From NCBI RefSeq assembly GCF_001293775.1, contig NZ_LGLN01000037.1, positions 1-64,000 on the forward strand: a stretch of DNA of 64,000 nt. The letters are read 5' to 3'. The position numbers and the translations under genes are program-made. Each line of letters opens with the position of its first letter. The stretch's first letter is position 1. This document shows positions 42,215 through 51,712 of the stretch, in pieces. The notes beneath the pieces are model-generated. The model was not told where the DNA came from. It did not search any database and saw nothing but the letters and a program-made list of their open reading frames with translations. This DNA is from Pseudomonas syringae pv. cilantro (GTDB taxonomy: Bacteria > Pseudomonadota > Gammaproteobacteria > Pseudomonadales > Pseudomonadaceae).

Positions 42215-42703
42215 ATGAAACGGATTCTTCTTGGTACGCTCTTCGCCGCTGTATCCATCAACGCTATGGCTCAAGCGCCAGGTGGTCCTGACTGCGGTTG
42301 GGGCAACATGCTGTTTGAAGGCCAACGCGGTACTCCCGCTCACTTCCTGGCTTCCACCACCAACGGTACTTCGGGCAACGCCACCTTCGGCATGACCTCG
42401 GGCACCAACGGCTGCTCGACCAATAGCGCACTGACCTATGGCGGTAAATCCTGGCTTGCCATGAACGGCATGATGGATGAACTTTCCAAGGACATGGCAA
42501 TGGGTCAGGGCGAAGCACTGACGACCTACGCCGTAGTACTGGGCGTTGCTCCAGAAGATCGCCAGCACTTCGCGGCCGTCACTCACGAACACTTCTCGCA
42601 GATTTTCAGCAAGGCCGACGCCACCGCTGAAGACGTTCACACCAACACCGTCAACGTTCTGAAAAACGATCCGACCCTGGCCAAGTACGCTACCCAGGCT
42701 TAA
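42215..42703 (+). CDS. DUF3015 family exported protein
   Basis: ATG 42215 gives 162 residues with a signal peptide MKRILLGTLFAAVSINAMAQ followed by the DUF3015 pattern GPDCGWGNMLFEGQRG and CSTNSALTYGG. The ribosome binding site is AGAGAAAAAGCT. A longer reading frame starting at 42092 would bury the signal peptide, so I reject it. Periplasmic or outer-membrane-associated, function unknown. A terminator follows. Confidence 0.9.
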   Translation: MKRILLGTLFAAVSINAMAQAPGGPDCGWGNMLFEGQRGTPAHFLASTTNGTSGNATFGMTSGTNGCSTNSALTYGGKSWLAMNGMMDELSKDMAMGQGEALTTYAVVLGVAPEDRQHFAAVTHEHFSQIFSKADATAEDVHTNTVNVLKNDPTLAKYATQA

Positions 42704-42712
42704 TGTCGTTCG

Positions 42713-42745
42713 CCCGCCCTTTCTTCGCAAAGGGCGGGACCTTTT
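42713..42745 (+). terminator. intrinsic terminator after the DUF3015 gene
   Basis: CCCGCCCTTT (42713-42722) pairs perfectly with AAAGGGCGGG (42729-42738) over a 6-base loop CTTCGC; then ACCTTTTCTG. Confidence 0.85.
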
Positions 42746-42772
42746 CTGATTTCTCCTGACTAGTTGCCCTCT

Positions 42773-44626
42773 ATGCTCAAACGTCTTGTATTGCTGGCGC
42801 TGTTTGTCTGTGCCCCCTTGTCTGCGGCTCCCCATCTGAGCCCTGACCGTTTGCAGCAATTGGCCAATGAGCCGTTCTGGATTTCACTGGGCCACTACGA
42901 GGCCGGCAAGCTCGGCGGCTGGCGCAGTTACGTGACCGACCCCAAATTCTTTCTCGCTGCCGACGGTGCCCATGACCCGAAGGCCGAGCTGAGCGCGACA
43001 CTGGCCGCTCTTTATGCGCCAGTGACCAACGAACAGACCCACGCCCAATGCGTGTACCCGGCGCGCACCCGCTGGCTGCGTGACCAGTTGCAACTCACTG
43101 ACCTGCCGACCCCGGACTGCAAGGAGTTCAAGGCCTGGTACAAGGACGTGGCCCCGGACAGCACCGTGCTGATCTTCCCGGCGGCCTACCTAAACAGCCC
43201 GTCCTCGATGTTCGGCCACACGCTGCTGCGCATCGACCCGGCCAGCGCCAAAACCAACAACACCACGCTGCTGAGTTACGCCATCAACTTCGGTGCCTAT
43301 ATCGAAGGCATGGACAACAGCATTCTGTATGCCTGGAAAGGCCTGGCGGGCGGCTATCCGGGGCTGTTTGCACTGGTGCCCTATCAGGAAAAGCTTTCCG
43401 AATACCGCAGCCTGGAAAACCGCGACCTGTGGGAATACCGCCTGAACCTGACCCCGGAAGAAACCGGGCGCATGGTCGAACACGTCTGGGAGCTGAAACA
43501 GATTCGCTTCAGCTACTTCTTCTTCGATGAAAACTGCTCTTACCGCTTGCTGGAACTGTTGCAAGTCGCGCGGCCGGGGCTGCGCCTGACCGAACAGTTC
43601 GGACTGACCGCGATTCCGACCGACACCGTCAAAGCCATCAAGGCTGCCGGGCTGGTGGAGAAGATCGACTATCGCCCGTCGCGCGAGCGCGAGCTGCTCA
43701 GCCGTGCCGCGCCTCTCGATGCCGACGAGCAACAGTGGGTCTTGAAGGTCAGCGCCGATCAGAAGCAGTTGCAGGACAGCCAGTATCTGGCCCTGCCGAA
43801 AGAACGCCGAGCACTGATTCAGGACGCGGCCTACCGCCTGGAGCGCTACCGCGCCAACGGGCTGGAGCGGGATGCCCAGCGCTCACAACGCAGCTTCGAA
43901 CTGTTGCAGGCGATCAACCAGAACCCGCCGCCACAACTCGACATCCCGCGCCCTGGCCTGCCGGAAGAAGGGCATGAATCGCGCACCTGGCAACTGGGCG
44001 CTGGCACACGCGGCGACCGGGCGTTTGCCGAATACGGCCTGCGCATGGCTTATCATGACCTGAACGACAACGCTTACGGCTTCCCGCTGGGCGCGCAGAT
44101 CGAGATTCTGCAGCTCAAGGTGCGGCAATACGAAGGCAACGACTGGCAGGTTCAGCAACTGGACCTGGCCACCATTCGTTCGCTGACACCACGGACCGAA
44201 CTGCTCAAACCCTGGTCATGGCAGGTCACCGGCGGGCTCGAACGGGTACTCGGCAAGCATGGCGACGAAAACCTCGTCAGTCATGTGAACGGCGGCGGCG
44301 GCGGAACCTGGCAATTGGCTGACGAGGTGCTGGGCTTTGCGCTGGGCACAGTGCGTATCGAACACAACAACGATTTCGCCGAGTTCGTCTCCCCTGCCGC
44401 CGGCTTCAATACCGGTGTGCTGTGGCGTAATCCGCTGGGCAATCTCAGCCTGGAAGCCAAGGGCGACTATTTCACCAATGGCGAAGTGCGCCGCAGCGTC
44501 AGTCTCAATCAGCAATGGGAACTGTCGCGAAACCTCGGCCTGCGCCTGAGTGCCCAGCGCGAATTCAGCCAGATGAGCTCGCCGCAGAACGAAGTGATGC
44601 TTGAGGTGAAGTGGTATCACTATTGA
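42773..44626 (+). CDS. DUF4105 (Lnb-type N-terminal periplasmic domain) protein
   Basis: ATG 42773 gives 617 residues with a signal peptide (MLKRLVLLALFVCAPLSAA). The DUF4105 part has the motifs SPSSMFGHTLLRIDP, NYGAYIEG-like NFGAYIEGMDNSILYAWKG and FFDENCSYRLLELLQVARP (around residues 140-270). The C-terminal half ends in alternating beta strands that look like an outer-membrane barrel. Function not known. Confidence 0.9.
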   Translation: MLKRLVLLALFVCAPLSAAPHLSPDRLQQLANEPFWISLGHYEAGKLGGWRSYVTDPKFFLAADGAHDPKAELSATLAALYAPVTNEQTHAQCVYPARTRWLRDQLQLTDLPTPDCKEFKAWYKDVAPDSTVLIFPAAYLNSPSSMFGHTLLRIDPASAKTNNTTLLSYAINFGAYIEGMDNSILYAWKGLAGGYPGLFALVPYQEKLSEYRSLENRDLWEYRLNLTPEETGRMVEHVWELKQIRFSYFFFDENCSYRLLELLQVARPGLRLTEQFGLTAIPTDTVKAIKAAGLVEKIDYRPSRERELLSRAAPLDADEQQWVLKVSADQKQLQDSQYLALPKERRALIQDAAYRLERYRANGLERDAQRSQRSFELLQAINQNPPPQLDIPRPGLPEEGHESRTWQLGAGTRGDRAFAEYGLRMAYHDLNDNAYGFPLGAQIEILQLKVRQYEGNDWQVQQLDLATIRSLTPRTELLKPWSWQVTGGLERVLGKHGDENLVSHVNGGGGGTWQLADEVLGFALGTVRIEHNNDFAEFVSPAAGFNTGVLWRNPLGNLSLEAKGDYFTNGEVRRSVSLNQQWELSRNLGLRLSAQREFSQMSSPQNEVMLEVKWYHY

Positions 44627-44643
44627 TTGCATGCCTGGAAAAC

Positions 44644-44672
44644 GCTTTCATCGGACCTCATCCGATGAAAGC
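44644..44672. other. 12-bp perfect hairpin after the DUF4105 gene
   Basis: GCTTTCATCGGA (44644-44655) and TCCGATGAAAGC (44661-44672) pair exactly across a CCTCA loop, 18 bases after the stop. There is no T-run, so it may be a processing or rho-linked end rather than an intrinsic terminator. Confidence 0.6.
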
Positions 44673-44760
44673 ACGATGACATCACACATTCTCTACGTCG
44701 CTTTTACAAATAACTCACATATTTGCTTCTAGACTCCTCGTACAAGAAGAGGAAACCATC

Positions 44761-45114
44761 ATGAAGCGGTATTGGCTGTTGTTGTCGCTGGCCATCGTGC
44801 TGGCGGGTTGTCAGTCCACCCGTGACCAGATGCTGGCCGAGGGTTATCCACCGGGTTTCGCCGACGGCTATCAGGATGGCTGTGGCAGTGGCCGGGAAGC
44901 AGCAGGCGCCAGCACCGGGCTGTTCAAGAAGAACGTGCCCCGCTATCTGAAGGAAAAGCTCTACGCCGAAGGCTGGACCGATGGCTTTCGTCAGTGCCAG
45001 GCCGCCCAGAACAATCGTGACCGCTTCGACCCCGGGCAGATCTTCAGTGACCGTGATCGCGACTGGGAACGGGAAAAAACCCGTAGCGCCGCCAAGGCTT
45101 ACCGCCCGAACTGA
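44761..45114 (+). CDS. small DUF2799-like outer-membrane lipoprotein
   Basis: The 117-residue protein has a lipobox in MKRYWLLLSLAIVLAGCQST (Cys17). The mature part has the repeated glycine/aromatic motifs FADGYQDGCGSG and WTDGFRQCQAAQ. AGAGGAAA precedes the ATG. Function unknown. It is 76 bases upstream of the GreA/B-like gene. Confidence 0.8.
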   Translation: MKRYWLLLSLAIVLAGCQSTRDQMLAEGYPPGFADGYQDGCGSGREAAGASTGLFKKNVPRYLKEKLYAEGWTDGFRQCQAAQNNRDRFDPGQIFSDRDRDWEREKTRSAAKAYRPN

Positions 45115-45190
45115 CGCGCACGCCCGTGGCGAATTCGACGAAACCAATGATGTCGTTCCGTGGCCCAATGCCTATTAGGGAGGACACTTC

Positions 45191-45688
45191 ATGAGTCGCG
45201 CATTCGTAAACGAAGACAACGCCGCCGCCGAGGCCGAACAGCCGATAGAACGGCCGGTCAGCGAGCAGACCAACTACGTCACGGCCCGCGGCCTGGAACT
45301 GTTGCATGAGCAGGTGAGCAATCTGCAAGCCCAGCACAGTGCGCAAAGCGCCTTGGGCGACGATGCCGACAAACAGCGCCTGGCCGACCTTGAACGCGAT
45401 TTACGCTATTTCAACCAGCGCCTGCACAGCGCGCAGGTAGTCGCTCCGGCCACCTCGACCGAGAAAGTGCAGATTGGCAGTTGGGTCACGTTTGCAGATG
45501 AAGACGACAACCGCCAGCGCGTGCATCTGGTCGGTGAGGATCAGGCCGATGCCGCCAATGGGCTCATCAGCTGGGGCTCGCCACTGGGCCGCGCCTTGAT
45601 CGGCGCACAGAAAGGCGACGAAGTGGTGTGGCAGCGTCCGGTGGGAGATTTGTCGATTGAAGTGCTGCTGATCGAAACCGAGGAGTGA
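45191..45688 (+). CDS. GreA/GreB-like transcription factor
   Basis: The 165-residue protein combines a coiled-coil N-terminal half (YVTARGLELLHEQVSNLQAQ) with a C-terminal FKBP-like Gre domain (VQIGSWVTFADEDDN, SWGSPLGRALIGAQKGDEV). The acidic tip residues of a cleavage factor are not clear, so it may be a Gre paralogue that binds the secondary channel of RNA polymerase without stimulating cleavage. GGGAGGACAC precedes the start. Confidence 0.85.
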   Translation: MSRAFVNEDNAAAEAEQPIERPVSEQTNYVTARGLELLHEQVSNLQAQHSAQSALGDDADKQRLADLERDLRYFNQRLHSAQVVAPATSTEKVQIGSWVTFADEDDNRQRVHLVGEDQADAANGLISWGSPLGRALIGAQKGDEVVWQRPVGDLSIEVLLIETEE

Positions 45689-45701
45689 TCGGTCAGCGAC
45701 A

Positions 45702-45727
45702 GCGCCGCTCCCGGTCGGGAGCGGCGC
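45702..45727. terminator. bidirectional hairpin between the Gre-like gene and ettA
   Basis: GCGCCGCTCCC (45702-45712) and GGGAGCGGCGC (45717-45727) form a perfect 11-bp stem over GGTC between two convergent genes. There is no T-run on either side. Probably a shared end for both transcripts. Confidence 0.65.
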
Positions 45728-45742
45728 ATGCCTGAAAGCTGA

Positions 45743-47407
45743 TCAGGCCAGCTTTTTGTGACGGACGCGGTGCGGCTGGGCAGCCGCTTCGCCCAGACGC
45801 TTTTTACGGTCGGCTTCGTATTCGGTGTAGTTACCTTCGAAGAAGATCGCCTGCGAGTCGTCTTCGTAGGCCAGGATGTGCGTCGCCACACGGTCAAGGA
45901 ACCACCGATCGTGGGAGATCACAATCGCCGCGCCCGGGAAGTCCAGTAGCGCTTCCTCCAGCGAACGCAAGGTTTCAACGTCGAGGTCGTTGGACGGTTC
46001 GTCGAGCAGCAGGACGTTGCCGCCCTCTTTCAACGTCAATGCCAGGTGCAGACGACCGCGCTCACCACCGGACAAGTCCTTGACGAACTTCTGCTGATCG
46101 CCGCCCTTGAAGTTGAAACGCCCGACGTAGGTACGCGACGGGATTTCGTAGTTGCCGATGCGGATCACATCGGAACCGTCGGAAACCGCCTGGAACACCG
46201 ACTTGCTGCCATCCAGATCGTCACGGCTCTGATCGACGCACGCCAACTGCACGGTTTCGCCGACTTCGATGGTGCCCGAATCCGGCTGTTCCTTGCCCAT
46301 CAACATGCGGAACAGGGTCGACTTACCGGCACCGTTACCGCCGATCACACCAACGATGGCACCTTTAGGCATGGAAAACGACAGGTTGTCGATCAACACG
46401 CGGTCGCCGTACCCCTTGGTGACGTTCTTGAACTCGATGACCTTGTCACCCAGGCGCGGACCGGCCGGGATGTAGATCTCGTTGGTCTCGCTGCGCTTCT
46501 GGAATTCCTGCGATTGCATTTCTTCGAAGCGTTGCAGACGGGCCTTGGATTTGGACTGACGCGCCTTGGCGCCCTTGCGGACCCACTCCAGCTCGTCTTT
46601 CATGGCCTTTTCATGGGCTGTCTGCTGTTTGGATTCCTGGGCCAGACGATCGGACTTGGCCTCCAGCCAGCCAGAATAGTTGCCCTCGTAAGGAATGCCT
46701 GCGCCGCGGTCGAGTTCCAGAATCCAGCCCGCCACGTTATCCAGGAAGTAACGGTCGTGCGTGATCGCGACCACGGTGCCCGGGAAATCGTGCAGGAAGT
46801 GCTCCAGCCAGGCGACGGAGTCGGCGTCCAGGTGGTTGGTCGGTTCGTCGAGCAAGAGCATGTCCGGTGCCGACAGCAGCAAACGGCACAGCGCCACCCG
46901 ACGCTTTTCGCCACCGGAAAGAACGGCAACCTTCGCGTCCCAGGCAGGCAGGCGCAGTGCATCGGCCGCCACTTCCAGTTGACGCTCCAGGTTGTGCCCG
47001 TCGCTGGCTTGCAGGATCGACTCCAGCTTGGCCTGCTCGGCCGCCAGCTTGTCGAAATCGGCATCCGGCTCGGCGTATTCGGCGTAGACCTGATCGAGGC
47101 GCGCCTGTGCGTCCTTGATCACGCTGACCGCTTCTTCAACCACTTCGCGAACCGTCTTGTTCGGATCAAGTTGTGGCTCTTGCGGCAGATAACCCACATT
47201 GAGTTCCGGCATCGGACGCGCTTCGCCGTCGAACTCGGTATCGACACCCGCCATGATCTTCAGCAGCGTGGATTTACCCGAACCGTTGAGGCCCAGCACG
47301 CCGATCTTGGCGCCCGGGAAGAAGGACAGAGAGATATTTTTCAGAATTTCCCGCTTCGGCGGCACAACTTTGCTCAGCCGATGCATGGTGTAGACGTATT
47401 GAGCCAT
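45743..47407 (-). CDS. ettA: energy-dependent translational throttle ABC-F protein EttA
   Basis: EttA binds the ribosomal E site and gates elongation by the ADP/ATP ratio. The 554-residue protein has two ABC domains without membrane parts: Walker A GLNGSGKSTLLKIMAG near residue 39 and GGNGAGKSTLFRML near 355, with the signature LSGGEKRRVALC and LSGGERGRLHLA. The linker EEMQSQEF-type P-site tether is present. It is convergent with the Gre-like gene. Confidence 0.96.
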   Translation of the reverse strand: MAQYVYTMHRLSKVVPPKREILKNISLSFFPGAKIGVLGLNGSGKSTLLKIMAGVDTEFDGEARPMPELNVGYLPQEPQLDPNKTVREVVEEAVSVIKDAQARLDQVYAEYAEPDADFDKLAAEQAKLESILQASDGHNLERQLEVAADALRLPAWDAKVAVLSGGEKRRVALCRLLLSAPDMLLLDEPTNHLDADSVAWLEHFLHDFPGTVVAITHDRYFLDNVAGWILELDRGAGIPYEGNYSGWLEAKSDRLAQESKQQTAHEKAMKDELEWVRKGAKARQSKSKARLQRFEEMQSQEFQKRSETNEIYIPAGPRLGDKVIEFKNVTKGYGDRVLIDNLSFSMPKGAIVGVIGGNGAGKSTLFRMLMGKEQPDSGTIEVGETVQLACVDQSRDDLDGSKSVFQAVSDGSDVIRIGNYEIPSRTYVGRFNFKGGDQQKFVKDLSGGERGRLHLALTLKEGGNVLLLDEPSNDLDVETLRSLEEALLDFPGAAIVISHDRWFLDRVATHILAYEDDSQAIFFEGNYTEYEADRKKRLGEAAAQPHRVRHKKLA

Positions 47408-47788
47408 GGAATGAAAACCTAGCGTCTGTGATGAGGACCGATCTGGAACGCGAGCTTAAAGCTCCGGCCGAAAAAAAGCTTTTATTTGTCCTTGAGACTT
47501 GCCGCAGGACCGTTCCGCGCCTTGAATGAATCCAGGCATGAACAGATTGGGGCAGTGCAGACAAATATAAAGCCGGGTCGTTAGTGCAAAAAGTGGAGTC
47601 ACTCATGCTGGAGTCGGTGGATACCACACGTTGCGCAAAGCTACCCGAATGCAGCCCGCAGGGCAAACGATACGGCCCCCACGGGGCTGGCACTCTGCCA
47701 CAACTAAAGGCATGCTAGCCGCCCTCCGGGTGACCGGCTATGTTGTTTAAAGTATTACGGCTTCAGTTCAGCATTCAGGATCACCGAT
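47408..47788. other. 381-base divergent gap between ettA and morA, no gene seen
   Basis: This interval must hold the promoters of both ettA and morA. I see short GC-rich inverted stretches (for example CCCCCACGGGG around 47677) but no convincing promoter, operator, RNA gene or supported reading frame. Confidence 0.5.
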
Positions 47789-50700
47789 TTGCCCACTTCA
47801 ACGCGTCTGTCGTCAACGAGTGTCGCTGCAAACAGTACGGGCAGGCCTCTGCGCGGGTCGGTGAAAGGTGCACTGGCGGCGCTGGTATTGCTGATGCTGG
47901 CCTTGCTGCTGTGGCAGTTGATCGAGCAGTTCCAGCAGACTCAGGAACGCCAGCGGCAACGCAGCATCGAGTACAGCGTTCAGCTCTCCGACCGGATCAG
48001 TCTGAACATGGCGCTCAAGGCGCAGATCGCCATGAACCTGCTGGATGATGCTCAGTCGTCCGGCGAGCAACTGGAACAACCCGAAACGCTCGCGGCCCTG
48101 CGCACGACATTGCCCGCACTGCGCGGCGCCGCCCGCCTCAGCCCGGAAGGTAACGTGGTCAGCGACAGCGCTGAAGCCTCCCGCGACGGGGAGTTTTTGC
48201 GGCGCAGCATGAAACAGGCGCTGGGCCGCCCGTATTTCTACACCAGCACCGATGATGGCACTCAAGTCTACCTGCTGGTTCGCGCAGGAACGGGCAGCAG
48301 CGAAGATTACTGGGCGTTGCGCCTGTCTCCGGACGCGCTCAAAGACCTGTTCAGCCAGCCCGCTCCCGATGTTCAACACCTGTGGCGCGTGGAGCAGCGC
48401 AAGACCCAACGGGTGATCGTGCGCGAGACCTTGCCCGTCGATGACGCCGACAGCGGTCTGGCCGAAACCATTCTGCTGCAGCCCCTGGCCAACAGTGACT
48501 GGCAACTGCGCGGCCTGTTCGATACCTACAAAACCCGCATGGCGCTGCTCGGGCCGTTGATCGGCAAATGCCTGATCGGGCTGTTACTGTCCATTCTTCC
48601 CTTGATTGCCCTGGTCAGCCTGCGCACTCGGCAACGGCAGATGCAGCAAAGCCGCCGCCGCTATCGGGATATTTTCGAAGGCGCAGGCGTGGCGATCTGC
48701 GTCCTGGACATGTCCGGCCTGCCGGAGCAACTGGACATCCTGCAGCTGAAGACCGGCGAAGACCTCGAACGGCTGGTCAGGAATCAACCCGCTGCACTGA
48801 AAAGACTGTTGCAGCAACTGCAGATCACCGAAGTCAACGAAGTGGCGCTGGGCCTGCTGAATCTCGAGTGCGGCGAGCGGGCGTGGCAGAAGCTGATCGA
48901 GGGCGAGTCGCGCACACGCCCCGGTATCGGTGTTCGATTGATTCAGGCAATGCTCGACAAGCAGCCGCGCCTGGAACTGGAAATCTGCCTCTCCCAGCCT
49001 GACGATCAGGATCAGCACCTGTGGCTGGTCATGCGCCTGCCCGAAGTGCGCAGCGACTTCGATGCCGTGATCCTCAGCATCGGCGACATTACCAGCCGCA
49101 AACAGGTCGAGCTGTCCCTGCAGGACCGTGAAAGCTTCTGGTCCGACGTACTGCGCACGGTGCCGGATCACCTTTACGTTCAGGACGTGCTCAGTCAGCG
49201 CATGATCTACAGCAACCACCATTTCGGCCACACACTGGGCTACAGCAAGCCAGAGCTGCAGGCCATGGGCGAGTTTTTCTGGGAAGTCCTGCTGCACCCG
49301 GAGGATGCCAAGAGCTATCAGGACATGCGGCTGCGCCAGCGCCACTATGGCCACAATGAGCTGTTGCAAAGCGTGCTGCGCTTTCGCGACCGGGAAAACA
49401 ACTGGCGTTGCTTCGACATTCGCGAACAGGCCCTGGCCTGGGACGCCGAGCACCGGGTGACAAGGATCATCGGTATTGCCAAGGACATCACCGATCAGGT
49501 TGCGTCCAGCCAGTCATTGCGGGACAGCGAACAGCGTTACCGCATGCTTGCCGAAAGCATCAGCGACGTGATCTTTTCCACGGACAATCAGCTGCGCCCC
49601 AATTATGTCAGCCCTTCGGTGGAGAGCATTCTGGGTTACAGCCCCGACTGGATCCTTGAGAACGGCTGGGCCGGTGCCATCGCCACGCAACAGCAACTGA
49701 GCGGTTTCTACGCGCTCATGAGCCGCATTCACAAGGTCCTGAAAAAGCCCAAAGAGCTGGCCAGTCTGCGTAGCGAAGTCACCACCCGACTGTTTCTGTT
49801 CGATTGCCTGCGCGCCGACGGCCGCAAGATTCCGGTCGAGCTGCGGGTGGTACTGGTTTGGGATGAACACGACAATTTCGAGGGCATCCTCGGCGTCGGC
49901 CGGGACATCAGCCAGCAGCGACGGGCGGAAAAAGACCTGCGCATGGCCGCAACGGTATTCGAGCACTCGACCTCGGCGATCCTGATTACCGACCCGGCGG
50001 GCTACATCGTGCGGGCCAACGAGGCTTTCACCCGGGTCAGCGGCTATGAGATCGCTCAGGTAGTCGACCAGTTGCCGAGCATGCTCACCGTGGAAGCCGA
50101 ACAGGAAGCGCACCTGCGTTACATCATCCGGCAATTGAGCGGGCGAGGCACCTGGGAGGGCGAGGTCCGGCTCAAGCGCCGCAATGGCGAGCACTATCCT
50201 GCCTGGGTCGGCATCACGGCGGTGGTCGATGACGAAGGCGACCTGGCAAGTTACGTGTGCTTCTTCACCGACATCAGCGAGCGCAAGGCCAGCGAGGATC
50301 GCATTCATCGCCTCGCCTACTTCGACGCGTTGACACATCTGCCCAATCGCACCCTGTTCCAGGATCGCCTGTATTCGGCGCTGCAACAGGCCGAGCGCCA
50401 GCAAGCTTGGGTGGGGCTGATGTTTCTGGATCTGGATCGTTTCAAACCGATCAATGACTCGCTGGGACATGCCGCAGGCGACCGCATGCTTCAGGAAATG
50501 GCCACGCGCCTGCTCGCCTGTGTCGATGTCAATGACACGGTGGCGCGCATGGGTGGCGACGAGTTCACCCTGCTGCTGCAACAGGGCAGCACCCGTGAAG
50601 AAGCGCTGAATCGCGCGATCCACGTGGCGGAGCGGATTCTGACCAGTCTGGTGACGCCGTTCGTGCTGGAGGGCCGCGAGTTTTTCGTCACCGCCAGCAT

Positions 50701-51625
50701 CGGCATCGCGCTGAGCCCGCAGGACGGCAAAGAGCTGAGCCAGTTGATGAAGAACGCCGACACGGCGATGTACCACGCCAAGGAATGCGGCAAGAACAAC
50801 TTCCAGTTCTATCAGGCGGACATGAACGCCACCGCGCTGGAACGTCTGGAGCTGGAAAGCGACCTGCGTCATGCCCTTGAACAGCAGGAGTTCACCCTCT
50901 ACTACCAGCCGCAGTTCAGTGGCGACGGCAAGCGCCTGACCGGTGCCGAGGCGCTGCTGCGCTGGCGTCACCCGCGGCGCGGGCTGGTCCCGCCCAATGA
51001 GTTCATCCCGGTGCTCGAAGAGCTCGGGCTGGTGGTCGAAGTGGGCGACTGGGTGCTGACTGAAGCCTGCCGTCAGCTGAAACACTGGCATCAGCACAAA
51101 GTGCGCGTGCCGAAAGTGTCGGTCAACATCTCGGCCAGGCAATTCTCCGACGGCCAGTTGGGCAAACGCATCGCCACGATCCTGGAGCAAACGGGACTGT
51201 CGCCCGCCTGCCTTGAGCTGGAACTGACCGAAAGCATCCTGATGCGCGAGGTCAACGAAGCGATGCAGATTCTCGACGGCCTGAAAAACCTCGGGTTGAG
51301 CATTGCCGTGGATGACTTCGGTACCGGCTACTCATCGCTGAACTACCTCAAACAGTTCCCGATCGATGTGCTGAAGATCGACCGCACCTTCGTCGACGGT
51401 TTGCCCTCCGGCGAGCAGGACGCCCAGATTGCCCGCGCCATTATCGCCATGGCGCACAGCCTGAACCTGTCAGTCATCGCCGAGGGCGTGGAAACCCACG
51501 AGCAGCTGGAGTTTCTCCGCGAACACGACTGCGACGAAGTCCAGGGCTACCTCTTCGGCCGCCCGATGCCCTCCAAGCAATTCGAAGCGCAATTCAGCAA
51601 CGACGCGCTGTTTATGCTGGATTGA
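47789..51625 (+). CDS. morA: MorA-type c-di-GMP GGDEF/EAL membrane protein
   Basis: MorA controls motility and biofilm through cyclic di-GMP. The 1278-residue protein has membrane segments near 26-46 and 252-277 that enclose a periplasmic sensor, then several PAS domains (about 440-835), a GGDEF domain with intact RMGGDEF near residue 921 and an EAL domain with GAEALLRWRHP near 1053. Both catalytic motifs are preserved, so both cyclase and phosphodiesterase activity are possible. The start is TTG 47789 with AGGA eight bases upstream; GTG 47861 is an alternative. Position before glyA matches PA4601. Confidence 0.93.
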   Translation: MPTSTRLSSTSVAANSTGRPLRGSVKGALAALVLLMLALLLWQLIEQFQQTQERQRQRSIEYSVQLSDRISLNMALKAQIAMNLLDDAQSSGEQLEQPETLAALRTTLPALRGAARLSPEGNVVSDSAEASRDGEFLRRSMKQALGRPYFYTSTDDGTQVYLLVRAGTGSSEDYWALRLSPDALKDLFSQPAPDVQHLWRVEQRKTQRVIVRETLPVDDADSGLAETILLQPLANSDWQLRGLFDTYKTRMALLGPLIGKCLIGLLLSILPLIALVSLRTRQRQMQQSRRRYRDIFEGAGVAICVLDMSGLPEQLDILQLKTGEDLERLVRNQPAALKRLLQQLQITEVNEVALGLLNLECGERAWQKLIEGESRTRPGIGVRLIQAMLDKQPRLELEICLSQPDDQDQHLWLVMRLPEVRSDFDAVILSIGDITSRKQVELSLQDRESFWSDVLRTVPDHLYVQDVLSQRMIYSNHHFGHTLGYSKPELQAMGEFFWEVLLHPEDAKSYQDMRLRQRHYGHNELLQSVLRFRDRENNWRCFDIREQALAWDAEHRVTRIIGIAKDITDQVASSQSLRDSEQRYRMLAESISDVIFSTDNQLRPNYVSPSVESILGYSPDWILENGWAGAIATQQQLSGFYALMSRIHKVLKKPKELASLRSEVTTRLFLFDCLRADGRKIPVELRVVLVWDEHDNFEGILGVGRDISQQRRAEKDLRMAATVFEHSTSAILITDPAGYIVRANEAFTRVSGYEIAQVVDQLPSMLTVEAEQEAHLRYIIRQLSGRGTWEGEVRLKRRNGEHYPAWVGITAVVDDEGDLASYVCFFTDISERKASEDRIHRLAYFDALTHLPNRTLFQDRLYSALQQAERQQAWVGLMFLDLDRFKPINDSLGHAAGDRMLQEMATRLLACVDVNDTVARMGGDEFTLLLQQGSTREEALNRAIHVAERILTSLVTPFVLEGREFFVTASIGIALSPQDGKELSQLMKNADTAMYHAKECGKNNFQFYQADMNATALERLELESDLRHALEQQEFTLYYQPQFSGDGKRLTGAEALLRWRHPRRGLVPPNEFIPVLEELGLVVEVGDWVLTEACRQLKHWHQHKVRVPKVSVNISARQFSDGQLGKRIATILEQTGLSPACLELELTESILMREVNEAMQILDGLKNLGLSIAVDDFGTGYSSLNYLKQFPIDVLKIDRTFVDGLPSGEQDAQIARAIIAMAHSLNLSVIAEGVETHEQLEFLREHDCDEVQGYLFGRPMPSKQFEAQFSNDALFMLD

Positions 51626-51636
51626 GGCAGTTGTGA

Positions 51637-51711
51637 GCCTCAAGCTTCAAGCCTCAAGCCTCAAGAACCGATCACATTCCAGACTTTTGGCTTGTAGCTT
51701 GTAGCTTGCTA
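51637..51711. repeat. AAGCTT-type short tandem repeats between morA and the effector gene
   Basis: Several close copies of CTCAAGC/CTTCAAGC (51637-51666) and, inverted, CTTGTAG units (51689-51711) lie in the 87 bases between the two convergent stops. Similar CAAGCT-type strings are common intergenic repeats in Pseudomonas and can form a long stem here. Confidence 0.7.
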
Positions 51712-51712
51712 C